Source of the DNA: Pedobacter cryoconitis
GTDB lineage: Bacteria; Bacteroidota; Bacteroidia; Sphingobacteriales; Sphingobacteriaceae
NCBI RefSeq assembly: GCF_003259615.1
Contig: NZ_QLLR01000004.1
Location: forward strand, 1 to 64,000
Reading direction: 5' to 3'
Length of the DNA: 64,000 nucleotides
Shown: positions 63,701 through 64,000 of the stretch, piece by piece
How positions within the stretch are numbered: the stretch's first letter is position 1
Layout of the letters: every line of letters starts with the position of its first letter
The notes under the pieces: generated by a model
What the model was told of the DNA's origin: nothing
Databases searched by the model: none
Seen by the model: the letters and a program-made list of their open reading frames with translations, nothing else
Program-made: the position numbers and the translations under genes

Positions 63701-64000
63701 GTCGTTGCTGTTACCGGAGGCACGTTATAGGTTGCTCCTGTAAATACTGCACTGGTTAATGCAGCATCTGTGTACCAGGTAAATACTGGGCTGGTTAGCG
63801 TACTGGTGGCTGTTAATACAGCACCTGTGCCTACACAAACAGAATTTTCTGCACCAGTAACATTAATATCAGCAGCCATAGCCGGCGGATTAATAGTAAT
63901 GGCAATTGGAGTTCTCGCTAAAGCAATTCCACAAGCATTACCATTTGAGGCTTCTACATAATAAGTTGTAGTTCCTGCTGGCAAACTAGTTGGCGTAATA
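60706..64000 (-). CDS. Giant surface adhesin with Ig-like, putative-Ig, Fn3 and gliding-type C-terminal domains (5' end cut off)
   Basis: 1097 or more codons; the frame stays open past the right edge and the start is not seen. Counting from the codon at 63984, the order is three Ig-like domains (each near 90 residues, with FTWYTDAAL and TTYYVTV motifs), two He_PIG domains, one short Ig-like domain, a fourth full Ig domain, two more He_PIG, another short Ig, an Fn3-like domain (910-995) and a CHU_C domain (1003-1092; FIPNTFTPNGDGKNDVF, NQWGQ, NGVYVYYV). This is a type B T9SS substrate, probably a SprB-like adhesin, with its SprF-like protein next. Confidence 0.93.
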   Translation of the reverse strand, partial: ITPTSLPAGTTTYYVEASNGNACGIALARTPIAITINPPAMAADINVTGAENSVCVGTGAVLTATSTLTSPVFTWYTDAALTSAVFTGATYNVPPVTATTTYYVTVKADTRCANTAGTAKVVTLTVNPPATAADITVSGIPVSTCAGSQVTLTASSATVTNPMFTWYKDAALTVVAATGPTFTPIASATNTLYYVTVEGTNKCKNAAADAKVVTLNVNPPATASDISVNGVPAVLCSGSGTTLTASSMTVVNPVFTWYTDSALMNAVFTGDTFNVPPLATSRTYYVTVQGLNKCPNLAGQALVITLNVNAPLNFAGKALNDGSTINPYSVQIDPATGGTAPYTYALAPSSALPAGLTLSSAGLISGTPTTAGNYTFSINASDSKGCSTQGVFTLNIGTTTVLSLPAATLPDGEVGTAYPVQTLPAAIGGTAPYTYVTTGLPPGLLFDPATRNITGTPTIGGMFTVTMTVTDGSNRNASANYPLNVIVPAPIVADGSNCGGGSVTLVVTNAVPAITYNWFTNTTARIPIFTGTSFQTPAITVNTIYYVEGLAGITSTRVAVNVNLKTPASSADITITGIPSVVCGGSGASLTASSATVSNPTFKWYTDAALTNSVFTGAVYNTPVLTANTTYYVTVQGPNTCESSSATAKTVVLTVNPALIYNGATLAGASTSTTYSAQVGSATGGTPGYTYSLEPGSTLPAGLSLSAAGLLTGTPTAAGSYAFAVTATDSKGCTAVAAFILGVGSSTQMTLPPATLPDGQVGSSYTPQTLPAVVGGTAPYSYVATGLPPGLNFDQVTRIISGTPTLGGSFPVTVTVTDGNGLTATNTYTVNVTVPASAVGDAVSCGGSPVTLTVTNALTGVTYNWYNAPTGGSVLFTGPAFTTPAITATTIFYVEAISGTATSGRIAVNVTVAAALASPVVVVKSSTLSSITFSWNDVPGATSYEVSMDGGTTWTSPSSGAAGTTHLISGLPANTTVKLMVRAKGSTTCQTSAAGSVTGTATDGAIPGDIFIPNTFTPNGDGKNDVFYVYGNSIAKMRMRIYNQWGQFLFESLQLQVGWDGSYRGQIQPNGVYVYYVELTLTDGSTDKRKGTITILR
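61258..63348 (-). repeat. Two copies of a four-domain block inside the adhesin
   Basis: Block 1 at 62308-63348 and block 2 at 61258-62307 each code for Ig - PIG - PIG - short Ig, in the same order and of nearly the same length (about 1.04 kb). Shared stretches include TGGTAPYTY, SDSKGC, PATLPDG and GLPPGL. This points to a tandem duplication of the block, followed by divergence. The two preceding Ig units extend the array upstream. Confidence 0.8.

Noticed and set aside
60706..64000. Tandem DNA repeats that could be read as a CRISPR array
   Set aside because: They are long in-frame coding repeats of Ig and PIG domains, not short equal repeats with spacers.

Overview
The window is a chromosomal segment of a Bacteroidota bacterium, most likely of the family Sphingobacteriaceae (Pedobacter-like). 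The evidence is AT-leaning DNA, -7 promoter boxes of the TAnnTTTG type, type IX secretion (T9SS) sorting domains, a PorP/SprF-like protein, a gliding-type (CHU_C) C-terminal domain, a head-GIN (DUF2807) protein and a B. subtilis-like fadN-fadA-fadE order. Genus level is inference. No rRNA, CRISPR array, prophage or complete insertion sequence was seen.

Layout. 1-0.7 kb: 3' end of an ISL3-type transposase and two identical tRNA-Asn genes, each with its own terminator. 0.85-4.75 kb: PfkB kinase, then on the minus strand a cytochrome b5-like protein coupled to a lycopene cyclase, an ECF sigma factor and murB. 4.9-12 kb: two related TetR regulators in tandem followed by a tolC-adaptor-RND efflux operon. 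12-21 kb: a secreted protein with M14-like zinc-ligand spacing, lpdA, a GtrA/GT39 lipid-glycosylation pair, two secreted hydrolases (CocE/S15 and M1) and a head-GIN protein. 21-26.3 kb: an outer-membrane protein and sucB-sucA. 26.3-31 kb: a light-response module with a CarH-type B12-binding MerR regulator, a DASH cryptochrome, a TIGR01777 oxidoreductase and a class I photolyase. 31-42 kb: two FKBP lipoproteins, a MarR-fadN-fadA-fadE beta-oxidation operon, an OmpA protein and a fatty acyl-CoA ligase. 42.6-51.5 kb: a small beta-barrel protein, an M61 peptidase, a second RND operon (adaptor-permease-tolC) and a BadF-type kinase. 51.5-52.5 kb: a GNAT gene enclosed by 145-bp inverted repeats. 52.5-64 kb: a lipoprotein, a T9SS-exported subtilase, a GAF protein, a YqhD-like alcohol dehydrogenase, a receiver-only regulator, and a type-B T9SS surface module (PorE-like OmpA protein, SprF-like protein, giant Ig/PIG adhesin running off the right edge).

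How the parts fit. The CarH-like regulator, two photolyase-family genes, ECF sigma and lycopene cyclase look like pieces of one blue-light/photoprotection regulon split over about 25 kb. Inverted repeats lie upstream of the sigma gene and of carH, and a 20-bp motif is mirrored in the divergent photolyase promoter region. lpdA supplies an E3 for the sucA/sucB 2-oxoglutarate dehydrogenase. FadD-like ligase plus FadE/FadN/FadA form a complete beta-oxidation route under a MarR regulator.

The most unusual items are the GNAT gene between long structured inverted repeats, the CarH homologue with Gln where the light-state His ligand is expected, the duplicated Ig/PIG block in the adhesin, and a triplicated translation-start region before the second tolC. 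All calls come from reading the sequence and its translations. No database search was run.
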